From Mycolicibacterium confluentis (GTDB lineage: Bacteria > Actinomycetota > Actinomycetes > Mycobacteriales > Mycobacteriaceae): a DNA stretch of 64,000 nucleotides. The first letter of the stretch is position 1. Each line of letters begins with the position of its first letter. The notes beneath the pieces are model-generated. The model was not told where the DNA came from. It saw only the letters and a list, made by a program, of their open reading frames with translations, and made no database searches. The position numbers and the translations under genes were made by a program. The DNA is taken from contig NZ_AP022612.1 of assembly GCF_010729895.1 (NCBI RefSeq), positions 4,526,001-4,590,000 on the forward strand. The letters are read 5' to 3'. Shown here piece by piece: positions 24,475-32,676 of this stretch.

Positions 24475-24879
24475 CTAGACGATCAGGTCGTCGCGGCCGT
24501 CATCCGTAAGCCGCTGGATGTATCCGGGGAACAGCTTCTTACCCAGGGGAGCGATCTTGAGCAGGCTCGCGACGTTGCCCTCCACCTTGATCTTCTTCTT
24601 CGCCATGGCCAACGGCAGATTCACCTTGCCCTGCCAGTACGCGTTTCCGGTGTCGGCGGTCATCGCCATGGTGGCCATCGGGGCCACGCCGCCCTCGAAG
24701 CCCTCACGCACCGACTTGTTGGCCATGTCGATCACCACGACGGCCTCCGGTTCGGTGAAGTCGAAGGCCACCACGAGGCCGGTGTCGGCGAGCTTGGGCC
24801 CGATCTCGGGATCGGCGAACGCGGTCTCGAAGATGCCGCCGATGTACTTGGCGACCTCCGCGGAGTCAGTGAACCCCAT
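24475..24879 (-). CDS. SCP-2 sterol-transfer family protein
   Basis: This 134-residue protein has the sterol carrier protein 2 fold: IGGIFETAFADPEIGPKL, then VVIDMANKSVREGFEGG, MTADTGNAYWQGKVNLPLAM and the C-terminal KIKVEGNVASLLKIAPLGK. Such domains bind hydrophobic ligands (sterols, acyl chains, acyl-CoA). It is the first gene of the P450 operon, with AAGGAGA 5 bases before the ATG. The 241-base spacer to the divergent crp gene has an AT-rich stretch next to this start (about 24887-24913) with CAATT-CA-AATTG, a plausible promoter or operator element. It probably presents a hydrophobic substrate to the P450 or SDR. Confidence 0.88.
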   Translation of the reverse strand: MGFTDSAEVAKYIGGIFETAFADPEIGPKLADTGLVVAFDFTEPEAVVVIDMANKSVREGFEGGVAPMATMAMTADTGNAYWQGKVNLPLAMAKKKIKVEGNVASLLKIAPLGKKLFPGYIQRLTDDGRDDLIV

Positions 24880-25120
24880 CGTTCTCCTTAATTTATCTTC
24901 AATTCAAATTGGCCCCGGATCGGCGACGCGAGTATGACCATCGTCACACCCCGCCTAACATAGGTCAACTTATGGAAGCGGTCGATCTCGCTGGAGTTCC
25001 TGGCCGATCAGACCCGACCCGGACCTTCGTGGCGGCACCGCCCGCTTCGCATCGCCGGAGGTTCGCGTAGGGTTATGCATCGAAGAGATCTGCGACACAG
25101 CAGCGACGGAAGGACCGCGC

Positions 25121-25795
25121 GTGCACGAAATCCTGGCGCGGGCTGGCATCTTCCAAGGCGTTGCGCCTGATGCCGTCGCCGCGCTCGCCCGCTCCCTGGA
25201 GCCCGCGGTGTACCCGCGCGGCCACACGGTGTTCCGTGAGGGAGAACCGGGCGAGAGCCTGTTCATCATCACCTCCGGCAAGGTGAAGATCGGCCGCCGC
25301 ACCCCGGACGGCCGCGAAAGCCTCATCACGCTGATGGGCCCGGCGGACATGTTCGGTGAACTGGCCCTGTTCGACCCGGGCCCGAGGACCTCGACGGTGA
25401 CCACCCTGACCGAGGTCGAAGTGGTGATCATGGACCACGACGCGCTGCGCTCGTGGATCCGGGATCGCCCGCAGATCGCCGAGCAGCTTCTGCGGGTGCT
25501 GGCCCGTCGCCTGCGCCGCACCAATGACAGCCTGTCCGACCTGATCTTCACCGACGTGCCGGGCCGGGTCGCCAAGCAGCTTCTGGATCTCGCCAAGCGG
25601 TTCGGTGTTCGGGAGGGCGAATCGCTGCGCGTTGACCATGAACTGACCCAGGAGGAACTGGCACAGTTGGTCGGCTCGTCGCGCGAGACCGTCAACAAGG
25701 CACTGTCGGATTTCGTCCAGCGCGGATGGATCCGGCGCCAGGGCAAGACCGTGTTCATCGACGACGCTGCGCGGCTCGCGCGGCGCGCACGCTGA
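25121..25795 (+). CDS. Crp/Fnr family cAMP receptor regulator (Crp paralogue)
   Basis: This 224-residue protein matches remembered mycobacterial CRP (Rv3676) along its length. It has the cyclic-nucleotide-binding domain with [20 protein letters not shown] and the phosphate-binding [18 protein letters not shown] (about residues 77-94). A hinge helix ([20 protein letters not shown]) follows, then the winged helix [20 protein letters not shown]. The GTG start at 25121 has GAAGGA upstream. M. smegmatis has two CRPs, and from its neighbourhood this one resembles the second (MSMEG_0539-like), not the principal copy. It diverges from the SCP2/P450 operon, which could be a cAMP-linked target. Confidence 0.92.
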   Translation: MHEILARAGIFQGVAPDAVAALARSLEPAVYPRGHTVFREGEPGESLFIITSGKVKIGRRTPDGRESLITLMGPADMFGELALFDPGPRTSTVTTLTEVEVVIMDHDALRSWIRDRPQIAEQLLRVLARRLRRTNDSLSDLIFTDVPGRVAKQLLDLAKRFGVREGESLRVDHELTQEELAQLVGSSRETVNKALSDFVQRGWIRRQGKTVFIDDAARLARRAR

Positions 25796-25803
25796 GCCTT
25801 CAA

Positions 25804-26664
25804 CTACCGCGCAAGCGCCTGGGCCGCTGCCCTGACCGCGTCGGTCAGCGCCGTGATCGCGGCGCTGTCGAGCTTCCAGCACTGCCAGTAGAGCGGCACG
25901 TCCAGGTGTTGCGCCGCGATCGGCACCAAGCCCTCGTCGAGGAGACCCACCGGGAACATCCCCCACCCCAGGCCGGCGTGCACCGCCGCTCCGAACCCCG
26001 CGGCGGTCGGGACGTAGTGCACGGGTCGGGCGATGTCCCTTCGAAAGACCTTGCGCACCAGTCGATCCTGTAACGCATCCGCGCGATTCCAGGCCAACGA
26101 CGGGGCGCGAGCCGCCGCCTCGGCCGTGAACCCATCGGATAGGTGGCGGTCGATGAAGTCCCTGCTCGCGGCAGGCACGTAGCGCATCGCACCCAGGCGG
26201 TGCACCCGGCAACCGGTGACCGGTGTCCGCTCGGTGGTCACCGCGCCCAGCACGACACCCGCGCGCAGCAGTTCCGCCGACAGATCCTGATCCTCGATGC
26301 GGACGTCGAAGAGCACGTCCGGCAACGCCGAGAACACCTCGGTGAACCAGGTGTTCATCGAATCGGCGTTGACCGCCAGGGCAATCCGCGTCAGACCCTG
26401 GCTCTCACCCGTCATCTCCGAGAGCGCCTCGGATTCCAGGAGGGCAGACTGGGCGGCCAACCGCAGCAGCGGGACTCCGGCTGGTGTTGCAGCACAGGGC
26501 TTCTCGCGGACGACGAGGACCTTGCCGACGCGCTGTTCGAGTGCCTTGATCCGCTGACTCACCGCCGACGGCGTCACGTGAAGGTGCGCCGCGGCGGCCT
26601 CGAAGCTGCCGTGCTCGATGACGGCGGCCAGAGCGGCAAGTTGGCCGGAGTCGAGTCGAGCCAT
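25804..26664 (-). CDS. LysR family regulator, ArgP/LysG type
   Basis: This 286-residue protein has an N-terminal LysR helix-turn-helix (LAALAAVIEHGSFEAAAAHL, HVTPSAVSQRIKALEQRVGK) and an effector domain of the ArgP/IciA/LysG family (LVVREKPCAATPAGVPLLRL, LAVNADSMNTWFTEVF). Family members usually sense lysine or arginine and control a divergent LysE exporter. Here no lysE gene is adjacent. Instead its ATG directly follows the TAG of the upstream alpha/beta hydrolase, so the two are co-translated. The effector and target may therefore differ. It ends 8 bases from the convergent crp stop. Confidence 0.9.
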   Translation of the reverse strand: MARLDSGQLAALAAVIEHGSFEAAAAHLHVTPSAVSQRIKALEQRVGKVLVVREKPCAATPAGVPLLRLAAQSALLESEALSEMTGESQGLTRIALAVNADSMNTWFTEVFSALPDVLFDVRIEDQDLSAELLRAGVVLGAVTTERTPVTGCRVHRLGAMRYVPAASRDFIDRHLSDGFTAEAAARAPSLAWNRADALQDRLVRKVFRRDIARPVHYVPTAAGFGAAVHAGLGWGMFPVGLLDEGLVPIAAQHLDVPLYWQCWKLDSAAITALTDAVRAAAQALAR

Positions 26665-27489
26665 CTAGGACCGGATGAATTTCAGCAGGTCAGCGTTGAT
26701 GGTGTCGGACTGCGTGGTGGGCATGCCGTGCGGGAACCCGGTGTAGGTCTTGAGTGTCCCGTTCGGCAGCAGGGCCGCCGACATCGGGCCCGCGTCCGCA
26801 TACGGCACGATCTGGTCATCCTCACTGTGCATGACCAGCACCGGCAGCGTGATCATCTTGAGGTCCTCGGTGAAGTCGGTCTGCGAGAACGCCACGATCC
26901 CGTCGTAGTGGGCCTTGGCGCCGCCCATCATGCCCTGCCGCCACCAGTTGGCGATGATCGCCTCCGACGACTCCACGCCCGGGCGGTTGAACCCGTAGAA
27001 CGGGCCCGACGGCAGTGCCCGGTAGAACTCCGATCGGTTCGCGGCCAGCTGGGCCTGCAGATCGTCGAAGACCGACTTGGGCAGACCGCCCGGATTGGCC
27101 TCGGTCTGCACCATCAGCGGCGGAACCGCGCTGATGAGCACGGCCTTCGCGGCGCGATTCTCACCGTGCCGAGCCAGGTAGCGCACCACCTCGCCACCGC
27201 CGGTGGAGTGCCCGACGTGCACGGCGTCCCGCAGGTCCAGGTGCTCGACGACAGCCTTGAGATCGTCGGCGTAGTGGTCCATGTCGTGACCGTCGGCCAC
27301 CTGGGTCGAGCGGCCGTGGCCGCGCCGGTCATGGGCGACCACCCGGTAACCGTGGGACAGGAAGAACAGCATCTGGGTGTCCCAGTCGTCTCCCGACAAC
27401 GGCCACCCGTGACTGAACACGATGGGCTGCCCCGAACCCCAGTCCTTGTAGAAGATCTCGACACCGTCGTGGGTGGTCACTGTGGGCAT
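26665..27489 (-). CDS. Alpha/beta hydrolase, non-haem chloroperoxidase/arylesterase-like
   Basis: This 274-residue protein starts at ATG 27489, with GGAAGG 7 bases upstream. It shows the cofactor-free haloperoxidase/esterase pattern: [30 protein letters not shown], the nucleophile elbow [13 protein letters not shown] (Ser about residue 94), acid in [11 protein letters not shown] and catalytic His in [14 protein letters not shown]. Such enzymes hydrolyse esters and can carry out perhydrolysis; the haloperoxidase name reflects a side activity. It is first in a two-gene operon with the LysR regulator. The 230-base region upstream (27490-27719) has no recognisable gene. Confidence 0.9.
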   Translation of the reverse strand: MPTVTTHDGVEIFYKDWGSGQPIVFSHGWPLSGDDWDTQMLFFLSHGYRVVAHDRRGHGRSTQVADGHDMDHYADDLKAVVEHLDLRDAVHVGHSTGGGEVVRYLARHGENRAAKAVLISAVPPLMVQTEANPGGLPKSVFDDLQAQLAANRSEFYRALPSGPFYGFNRPGVESSEAIIANWWRQGMMGGAKAHYDGIVAFSQTDFTEDLKMITLPVLVMHSEDDQIVPYADAGPMSAALLPNGTLKTYTGFPHGMPTTQSDTINADLLKFIRS

Positions 27490-27719
27490 GGTGGCGCCTT
27501 CCAGGCGGGGCGACCCCAGGCGTCGCCGACACAAGAATCATGCCAGGCAACCGGGAGTGTGCAACCGGTTCAGTGGGAGACCTTGGCGGAGCTCACCTTT
27601 CCGTTCAGAGCGATCACCTCCGGTACCTGGTCCGCGTCATTCTCGTCTCCCATCGGGTCGTTGATGGTCCCCCAAAGAGCGCAGCGTGACGGGAGCACAG
27701 CAGTAGTGGGCTACTCGAG

Positions 27720-28802
27720 TCAGCCGGCCCCCTGCAGTGCCGCGATCCGTTCCTCTCGCGGGAGCACCGGGCCGTCGTCGAGCTGCTCGTCGACGCCCAG
27801 GTCGGCCAGCCCGACCTGGGTCAGCAGCGAGGTCCCGTAGGCGGCCAGCACCAGTTTCTGGTCATCGCTGTGCCCGGCGTCGACCAGCATGGCCCCGATC
27901 AGGCAGATGACCGCCATCTTGTAGGCGTTGAATGCGCGATACCACGCGCGGTTCTCAACCTTGATGCCGCTGACCGCCTCATAGTGCGCCAACAGTTGAT
28001 CGATGTCCAAAGCCGCTGGGTGACTGGCGATTCCGACCGGCTGCATCCAGAGGAGTTCCAGCCAGCCGATGTCGGAGAGCGGGTCGCCGACGGTGGTCAT
28101 CTCCCAGTCGAAGACCGCGCTGACGTCGCCGGCGACGAAGGCGAAGTTGCCGGGTTTGGCGTCACCATGCACGAGCGTCCGGCGCGGGTGCGATTGTGGT
28201 CTGGTCTCACGCAGGCCCTGCAGCAGCCTCTCCAGGGCGGGCAAGGCAGCCCGCTTGACGCGGTGCATCTCGGTGGCCCAATGTTCCAACTCACGATCGA
28301 GGTGATCATCGCCAGCCGATTCAAGAGCGTCGAGACCGGTCGCGGTGAGATCGACGCCATGGACGGCGGCAAGCTGTTCGGCCAGGCCGCGGCACATCGA
28401 CTCCACGATGTCGTCGGCGACGTCGGGAGTCTCCATCTCGTAGACGTCACCAGCGACCCGTTCCATCACCAGGAAGGGCCGGCCCAGCACCTCTCCGGTC
28501 GGTTCCAGCCACAGTGCGCGAGGAGCCCGGACTCCGGTTCTCTCCAACGCCCGCAGTATCGTGAACTGCCTTGTCAGGTCGTACGGTTCGAGCAGCGCGG
28601 GAGGTTTGGGCCGCACCCTGAGCACGACGTCGCGGCAGGTGTCACGGCCGTCACGGGTGGTGACGACGGTCAGCAGCATCATCTCGGCCGAGTGCCCGAA
28701 GTCCACGCGCGCCGGTGCCTCGATGCGGACGTCGTCGGCATCCGGCAGTTGTGTGCGCAGCCACCGACTGACGCGTTCGGCGGTGTCAGCGTCAGAGGTC
28801 AC
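27720..28802 (-). CDS. APH-family phosphotransferase (aminoglycoside-phosphotransferase-like)
   Basis: This 360-residue protein starts at GTG 28802, with AGAGGAGG 7 bases upstream. It is a kinase-fold protein of the APH/ACAD10-like group: an N-lobe with VLRVRPKPPALLEPYDLTRQ, FLVMERVAGDVYEM, the catalytic loop LVHGDAKPGNFAFV (Asp in HGDxxxxN), and the metal-binding AVFDWEMTTVGDPLSDIGWL. The substrate is unknown; in actinobacteria these proteins often sit in lipid or steroid catabolic loci and may phosphorylate hydroxyacyl-CoA. Its GTGA start overlaps the stop of the upstream lipocalin-like gene, so the pair is co-translated. Antibiotic resistance is not supported by context. Confidence 0.87.
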   Translation of the reverse strand: MTSDADTAERVSRWLRTQLPDADDVRIEAPARVDFGHSAEMMLLTVVTTRDGRDTCRDVVLRVRPKPPALLEPYDLTRQFTILRALERTGVRAPRALWLEPTGEVLGRPFLVMERVAGDVYEMETPDVADDIVESMCRGLAEQLAAVHGVDLTATGLDALESAGDDHLDRELEHWATEMHRVKRAALPALERLLQGLRETRPQSHPRRTLVHGDAKPGNFAFVAGDVSAVFDWEMTTVGDPLSDIGWLELLWMQPVGIASHPAALDIDQLLAHYEAVSGIKVENRAWYRAFNAYKMAVICLIGAMLVDAGHSDDQKLVLAAYGTSLLTQVGLADLGVDEQLDDGPVLPREERIAALQGAG

Positions 28803-30007
28803 TGCCGCACCTCCTCTGGTTCTTCCGTCAGGCGGTCCACCGGGGTTTTGTCCTGGGTGAACGACGACATGTCCATCGCGGTCCAGGTGGGATACCGCGG
28901 GTAGCCCCGGCCGCCCATCAGGAGTTCGAAGATGCCCCACCCCGTCTGATCTCCCAACTGGAAGCGCATGAGCTGATCGAGTGCCATCGACTTGCCCTCG
29001 GTCTCGTCGAGCTGGGCCGGGTCCTCGCTGTTCCACAGATAGTGGATGAAATACGCTCCGCCCCCGAGGTCTTCGTACTGGCAGTGCGCCATCGGTAGAC
29101 CGTAGTAGGCGTTGACGTGCTGATGCGGGGTGTCGGCGATGACCCGGTGGATCTGACCGTCCTCGTCGGTGAAGATCAACGTCGCCGTTGCGGGGCGTTT
29201 CCGGTCACCGTCGAAGGTCACGTCATGTTCGATCTTCACGAACCGCTTCGAGCGCGTGCCGTCGTTGTGGGTGATTCCGCCGTCGACGTAACGCACAGTG
29301 CCATCTGCGGATTCGATGATCCACGCTTCGATGGCGCGGTCTTCGAACCCGGCGTCGAGCCACAGCCAGAAGTCGATCTTGTCGGATACCCGCACGCCGA
29401 ACGTCCTGTCCCGGCCACCGTGGAAGCCGTCGACACTGATGCGCTCGCCGTCGATCTCGACCCAGCCGGTCCAGCGGCCCGGTTCCTTCATGTGGTACAT
29501 GTCCGCCAGCATCTGACCGTCAGCGTCATGCACTTTCATGGGCAGCAGTTCCCACATCGGCGCGGTCGGTTCGTAGTGCAGTTCCCATGCGATGCCGGAG
29601 GCATTGGGCTCCACGTCGAGTCGCCATCTCTTCAACGGCTCAACACACGTCCACCGCATCGGTCCGGCGCTGAGTTCGCCGCGGTCGTCACCGGTGACGG
29701 GCCGCCCCGCCAGCAGGTCCCAGTGGCGGCCGTCGGCCAGTGTGACCTTGACGTAGCCCAGCCCCGTTCCGGTGTTCGGGTTGTTCCCATAGCCGCTGGC
29801 CAGCAGCAGCGAGCCATCCGGCGACGCGGCGAAGAAGTAGCACCGGTCCGACCAGGTGGGGTCGGGATCGTGCACCTGATCGAAGGTCGTGGGCAGCTGA
29901 TGGGTGAAGGACTCGTCTGCGGCGGAGTAACCCATGCCGTCAGCGTGACACTTGAAGCGCGGTCTGTAAAGTCCCAATTCGGTTGCCGCACGGGGCTTTT
30001 CACTCAC
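28799..30007 (-). CDS. Lipocalin-fold (AttH/CrtC-like, DUF7064/7065) hypothetical protein
   Basis: This protein of up to 402 residues is a beta-rich, soluble, tryptophan-rich protein. It has paired repeats ending in GRDRTFGVRVSDKIDFWLWL and the region FIHYLWNSEDPAQLDETEGK. The pattern recalls the AttH/CrtC (hydroxyneurosporene synthase-like) double-lipocalin group, often next to APH-like kinases in mycobacteria. That assignment is my inference. The first possible start is a GTG at 30007; the ATG at 29935 (MGYSAADESFTHQLP) looks more like a natural N-terminus. It is translationally coupled to the kinase gene (GTGA) and divergent from tetR, with a large dyad in between. Confidence 0.7.
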   Translation of the reverse strand: MSEKPRAATELGLYRPRFKCHADGMGYSAADESFTHQLPTTFDQVHDPDPTWSDRCYFFAASPDGSLLLASGYGNNPNTGTGLGYVKVTLADGRHWDLLAGRPVTGDDRGELSAGPMRWTCVEPLKRWRLDVEPNASGIAWELHYEPTAPMWELLPMKVHDADGQMLADMYHMKEPGRWTGWVEIDGERISVDGFHGGRDRTFGVRVSDKIDFWLWLDAGFEDRAIEAWIIESADGTVRYVDGGITHNDGTRSKRFVKIEHDVTFDGDRKRPATATLIFTDEDGQIHRVIADTPHQHVNAYYGLPMAHCQYEDLGGGAYFIHYLWNSEDPAQLDETEGKSMALDQLMRFQLGDQTGWGIFELLMGGRGYPRYPTWTAMDMSSFTQDKTPVDRLTEEPEEVRQ

Positions 30008-30045
30008 TTAACCGGTCATGGGCACGGTGAAGCCACAGCAGTGAC

Positions 30046-30077
30046 CTATGAGACATTATCGTGAAACTGTCCGATAG
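30046..30077. promoter_or_regulatory. 32-bp imperfect palindrome, candidate TetR operator
   Basis: Two 10-base arms, CTATGAGACA and TGTCCGATAG, separated by 12 bases match at 8 of 10 positions. They lie in the divergent spacer between the lipocalin-like gene and the tetR at 30110. Candidate operator for that TetR, from position and symmetry. Confidence 0.5.
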
Positions 30078-30109
30078 GGCAACAGCACGCAGGAGGCCAT
30101 GCGCTGGCC

Positions 30110-30712
30110 ATGAGACGATCGATGTCCATGACGACCGAAGAGCGGGCGGTGCAGACTCGCCTGTTGGAGGCCGCGGCACGGTGCATCGTGCGCCGCGGCG
30201 ACACCCGGTTCCGGATGGCCGAGGTGGCCGACGAAGCCGGCGTGGTGCGGTCGACGGTCTACCGCTACTACGCAAGCCGCGACGAACTGCTGCTCGCCCT
30301 GCTGCTGATGCGGATCGACCGCGCCTTCGCACGGTGGATCGCCGCACTGCGCCGACCACAGGACGCCGCGAGCAGCATCCGTGCGTTGGTGCTCAACGCG
30401 GTGACCTCGGTGGACGACGACCCCCTCAACCGCGCGCTCTACGCGGCCGACGACGGTGCGCTGGTCACCGTGCTGGAGCACGGTGCCGACGCCATCACCG
30501 ACGTGATGGCCGCTCAGGCCGCCCCTCTGTTCACGGCCTGGCGCGATTCCGGTCAGATCCACGCCGACCTCGATCTGCGCGACATGCTCCAGTGGATGTC
30601 CGCGACGAGTTCATTCCTGCTGACATCGGGTTGGCGCCAACGCCCCCTGCCGGCCAAGCGCAGGTTCGTCGACACCTATCTGCTGCGGGCGCTGCTCACA
30701 ACGACGCCTTGA
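30110..30712 (+). CDS. TetR/AcrR family regulator
   Basis: This 200-residue protein has the helix-turn-helix EVADEAGVVRSTVYRYYASR (about residues 42-61) after RLLEAAARCIVRRGDTRFRM. The C-terminal domain is not assignable to a known effector class. ATG codons at 30110, 30122 and 30128 are possible starts. It diverges from the lipocalin-kinase pair and converges, with a 17-base overlap, on the second kinase gene. It probably controls the lipocalin-kinase operon through the palindrome at 30046-30077. Confidence 0.88.
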   Translation: MRRSMSMTTEERAVQTRLLEAAARCIVRRGDTRFRMAEVADEAGVVRSTVYRYYASRDELLLALLLMRIDRAFARWIAALRRPQDAASSIRALVLNAVTSVDDDPLNRALYAADDGALVTVLEHGADAITDVMAAQAAPLFTAWRDSGQIHADLDLRDMLQWMSATSSFLLTSGWRQRPLPAKRRFVDTYLLRALLTTTP

Positions 30713-31838
30713 GTGCCGCCACGGTCTCCAGATCCTCCAGAGCGGCCACACCCCGCCGCGCCCCTTCGAGTGCGATGTCGTCGACCTGCATGCCGCCCAT
30801 GCCCGCGGTGATCACCGGCGCGACATAGGCATACAGCGCGGCCTGCCGGAACCGCAGCCACAGGTCATCGCGGTCGAGGTCCGGTCCCCCGGAGGCGGCA
30901 AGCGTCGCTCGGTACACGTCCAACAGATCACGTTGACTGGCCCGCCGGTCTTCGCTGGCCATGCTGGTGACCAGGGTGTAGGCCAATTCGCGCGACGGAT
31001 GTCCGCGTCGAACGGCCTGCCAGTCCAACAGGCCGGCCTGCCCGTTGCGGAAGTAGACGTTGCCGGGATGCGCGTCGCCGTGCATCACGGTGTGCGGTGG
31101 CGAGTCGATCAATGCCGCAGTCGCGCGGTAGTTCTCGGCGATGAAGCGCCCGTTCTCGACAGGGATGTCGGTGCGCTCCGACAGCCGCTTGATGGATGTC
31201 TTGATCAGCGATCCGGTCAACAGCGACGTCACATCACCGGAAGCGGTGTAGAGCCAGCCGAGGGGTCCCCGCCCGCTGGCCGGCAACCGACCCCAGAACC
31301 TGCCGTGCAGCTTGGCGAGCAGTTCGACGATGAGCGCGGCACGATCGACGCTGAGCGGGTGCAGCGTGTCCGGAAACTCGCATTCGTCTGCCGGAAGGTC
31401 CTCGAGCACCAGCAGATAACGGCCAGTCCACGGATCGAAGGCCGTGCCATAGCACTTCGGCAGGCCCGTCAGCTCACCGGCGAGCCCGTCGTAGAACCGC
31501 ACCTCGGTGTGGCCCAGCCTGCCCAGTTCACCCATCAACCGAGTCGCGGCCGTGCTGGCGGGCAGCTTGACGAACACCGTGTCGGGAACGTCGTCACCGA
31601 GCAGCTTCAGCCTGGCACGCGACGAGGTGCCGGCATCGCCGTCGAGCACCGTGATCGATTCCACCGCGGCCCCGATCACCCGTGACAGCGTGGCGGCGTC
31701 GAGGTCAGCAGCGCAGCGGGGAAGGCCGACCCGGTTGCCGACCACGACATCGGTGGCGACCCGGCCGAAACCCCTACCGAGGTGGCCGGCCAGACCGACG
31801 ACGGAGAACGCTTGGCGTGCGGTGCTGCTCATCGCCAC
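30696..31838 (-). CDS. APH/ecdysteroid-kinase-like phosphotransferase
   Basis: This protein of about 380 residues is kinase-fold, with the N-lobe segment VFVKLPASTAATRLMGELGR, LLVLEDLPADECEF at the hinge, the catalytic loop TVMHGDAHPGNVYFRNG and AGLLDWQAVRRGHPSRELAY as the metal-binding motif. It resembles the EcKinase-like/DUF1679 branch more than the kinase at 27720. The substrate is unknown. The start is GTG 31838 or ATG 31832. It converges on the tetR gene with a short antisense overlap. Two distinct kinases of this fold within 4 kb suggest a shared role in processing a hydroxylated lipid, as inference. Confidence 0.85.
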   Translation of the reverse strand: MAMSSTARQAFSVVGLAGHLGRGFGRVATDVVVGNRVGLPRCAADLDAATLSRVIGAAVESITVLDGDAGTSSRARLKLLGDDVPDTVFVKLPASTAATRLMGELGRLGHTEVRFYDGLAGELTGLPKCYGTAFDPWTGRYLLVLEDLPADECEFPDTLHPLSVDRAALIVELLAKLHGRFWGRLPASGRGPLGWLYTASGDVTSLLTGSLIKTSIKRLSERTDIPVENGRFIAENYRATAALIDSPPHTVMHGDAHPGNVYFRNGQAGLLDWQAVRRGHPSRELAYTLVTSMASEDRRASQRDLLDVYRATLAASGGPDLDRDDLWLRFRQAALYAYVAPVITAGMGGMQVDDIALEGARRGVAALEDLETVAALKASL

Positions 31839-31871
31839 AGCGTGACATTTTTGTCGCAGACTGTAAAGCGT

Positions 31872-32330
31872 CTACTGCATCCAGGTCCAGACCGACGGAT
31901 CGGTCACGGGGTAGGTGTTGCACACGTCGGTGGCATGCGCGACGACGCCCTTGTTGTTGAAGAACAGCTTGGCCCAGTTCCCCCATCGGGTAGCCATCTG
32001 CTCGAAGTAGACGTTGGTGGCGGTGTTCTCCGAGTACTGACGGCGACCGGCGTAGTCCAGCGAGAAGAACCAGTTGATCCGGTCGCGAGCGCCCTGCTGC
32101 ACGTCGAGGGGCCGGTTGTTGTAGTCGATCATGTAGCGCTCGTAGTACACCGGACTGGTGTCACGGGCGGCCGCCATGTACTGATCGACGGTGCACGTCG
32201 TCTTGAGAATCCGATTCGGAATCGGGTAGTTATCCGTGGCATCCGCACCGGCGACACCGGCGGGGGCAGCCAGCAGTCCGGCCGCCGTGGCCGCCACCGC
32301 AAGTCCCGCACGCACTTTACGAATCCACAT
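31872..32330 (-). CDS. Secreted DUF5078 protein, Rv0455c-like siderophore-export factor
   Basis: This 152-residue protein has a Sec signal peptide (WIRKVRAGLAVAATAAGLLA, cleavage near residue 29). The mature part matches remembered Rv0455c segment by segment: NYPIPNRILKTTC, RDTSPVYYERYMIDYNNR, INWFFSLDYAGRRQYSE, LFFNNKGVVA and VCNTYP. Cys46 and Cys137 could form one disulfide. Rv0455c is reported as a small exported protein needed for mycobactin secretion with MmpL4/MmpL5, so a similar export-helper role is likely here. It is the last gene of the mmpS-mmpL-DUF732-DUF5078 operon, 13 bases after the DUF732 gene. Confidence 0.88.
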   Translation of the reverse strand: MWIRKVRAGLAVAATAAGLLAAPAGVAGADATDNYPIPNRILKTTCTVDQYMAAARDTSPVYYERYMIDYNNRPLDVQQGARDRINWFFSLDYAGRRQYSENTATNVYFEQMATRWGNWAKLFFNNKGVVAHATDVCNTYPVTDPSVWTWMQ

Positions 32331-32343
32331 AATCTGTTCTCCC

Positions 32344-32676
32344 TCAGTGCCGCTCGGCGGCCTGCGCCAGAACGTAGGTCTTATCCGGGCAGTAGAAATT
32401 GATGGCCGCCCCCAGGAACTGCCACGACTGCTCGGTCGTGCTGCCCTTGTTCAGTTGATCGGAGACGAACTTCGCAGACGCGAACGCATCAGCGTCCACG
32501 CCGCGGTTCAACCGCTTGCACATGATCTTGCCGATCCAGGCGTTGTAATCCTTCTGGCCGTAGATCCCGTACACGTGAAGCTGATTCGTGAAGTCGGTGT
32601 CGGGGTCAGCCTGCGCCGGCGCGGCCGTCACCAGCGCGGCAAGCGCAGCGACCCCGGCGATCACGATGCGTTTCAC
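32344..32676 (-). CDS. Secreted DUF732 family protein
   Basis: This 110-residue protein starts at GTG 32676, with AGGAGG 7 bases upstream, overlapping the mmpL stop (GTGA, 32673-32676). It has a signal peptide ([21 protein letters not shown], about residues 3-23). The mature helical domain has Cys53 and Cys96, typical of DUF732 proteins, which are common in mycobacteria and of unknown function. Coupling to mmpL and the following DUF5078 gene suggests it acts in the cell envelope with the MmpS/MmpL transporter. Confidence 0.88.
   Translation of the reverse strand: MKRIVIAGVAALAALVTAAPAQADPDTDFTNQLHVYGIYGQKDYNAWIGKIMCKRLNRGVDADAFASAKFVSDQLNKGSTTEQSWQFLGAAINFYCPDKTYVLAQAAERH

Noticed and set aside
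27490..27719. Short open frame (27 codons, MGDENDADQVPEVIALNG) on the minus strand
   Set aside because: No ribosome site, no recognisable family and no conserved context; could be a gene remnant, but nothing supports it.
27720..31838. Aminoglycoside resistance genes
   Set aside because: Both proteins only share the broad kinase fold; their neighbours are TetR and lipocalin-like genes, not resistance elements.
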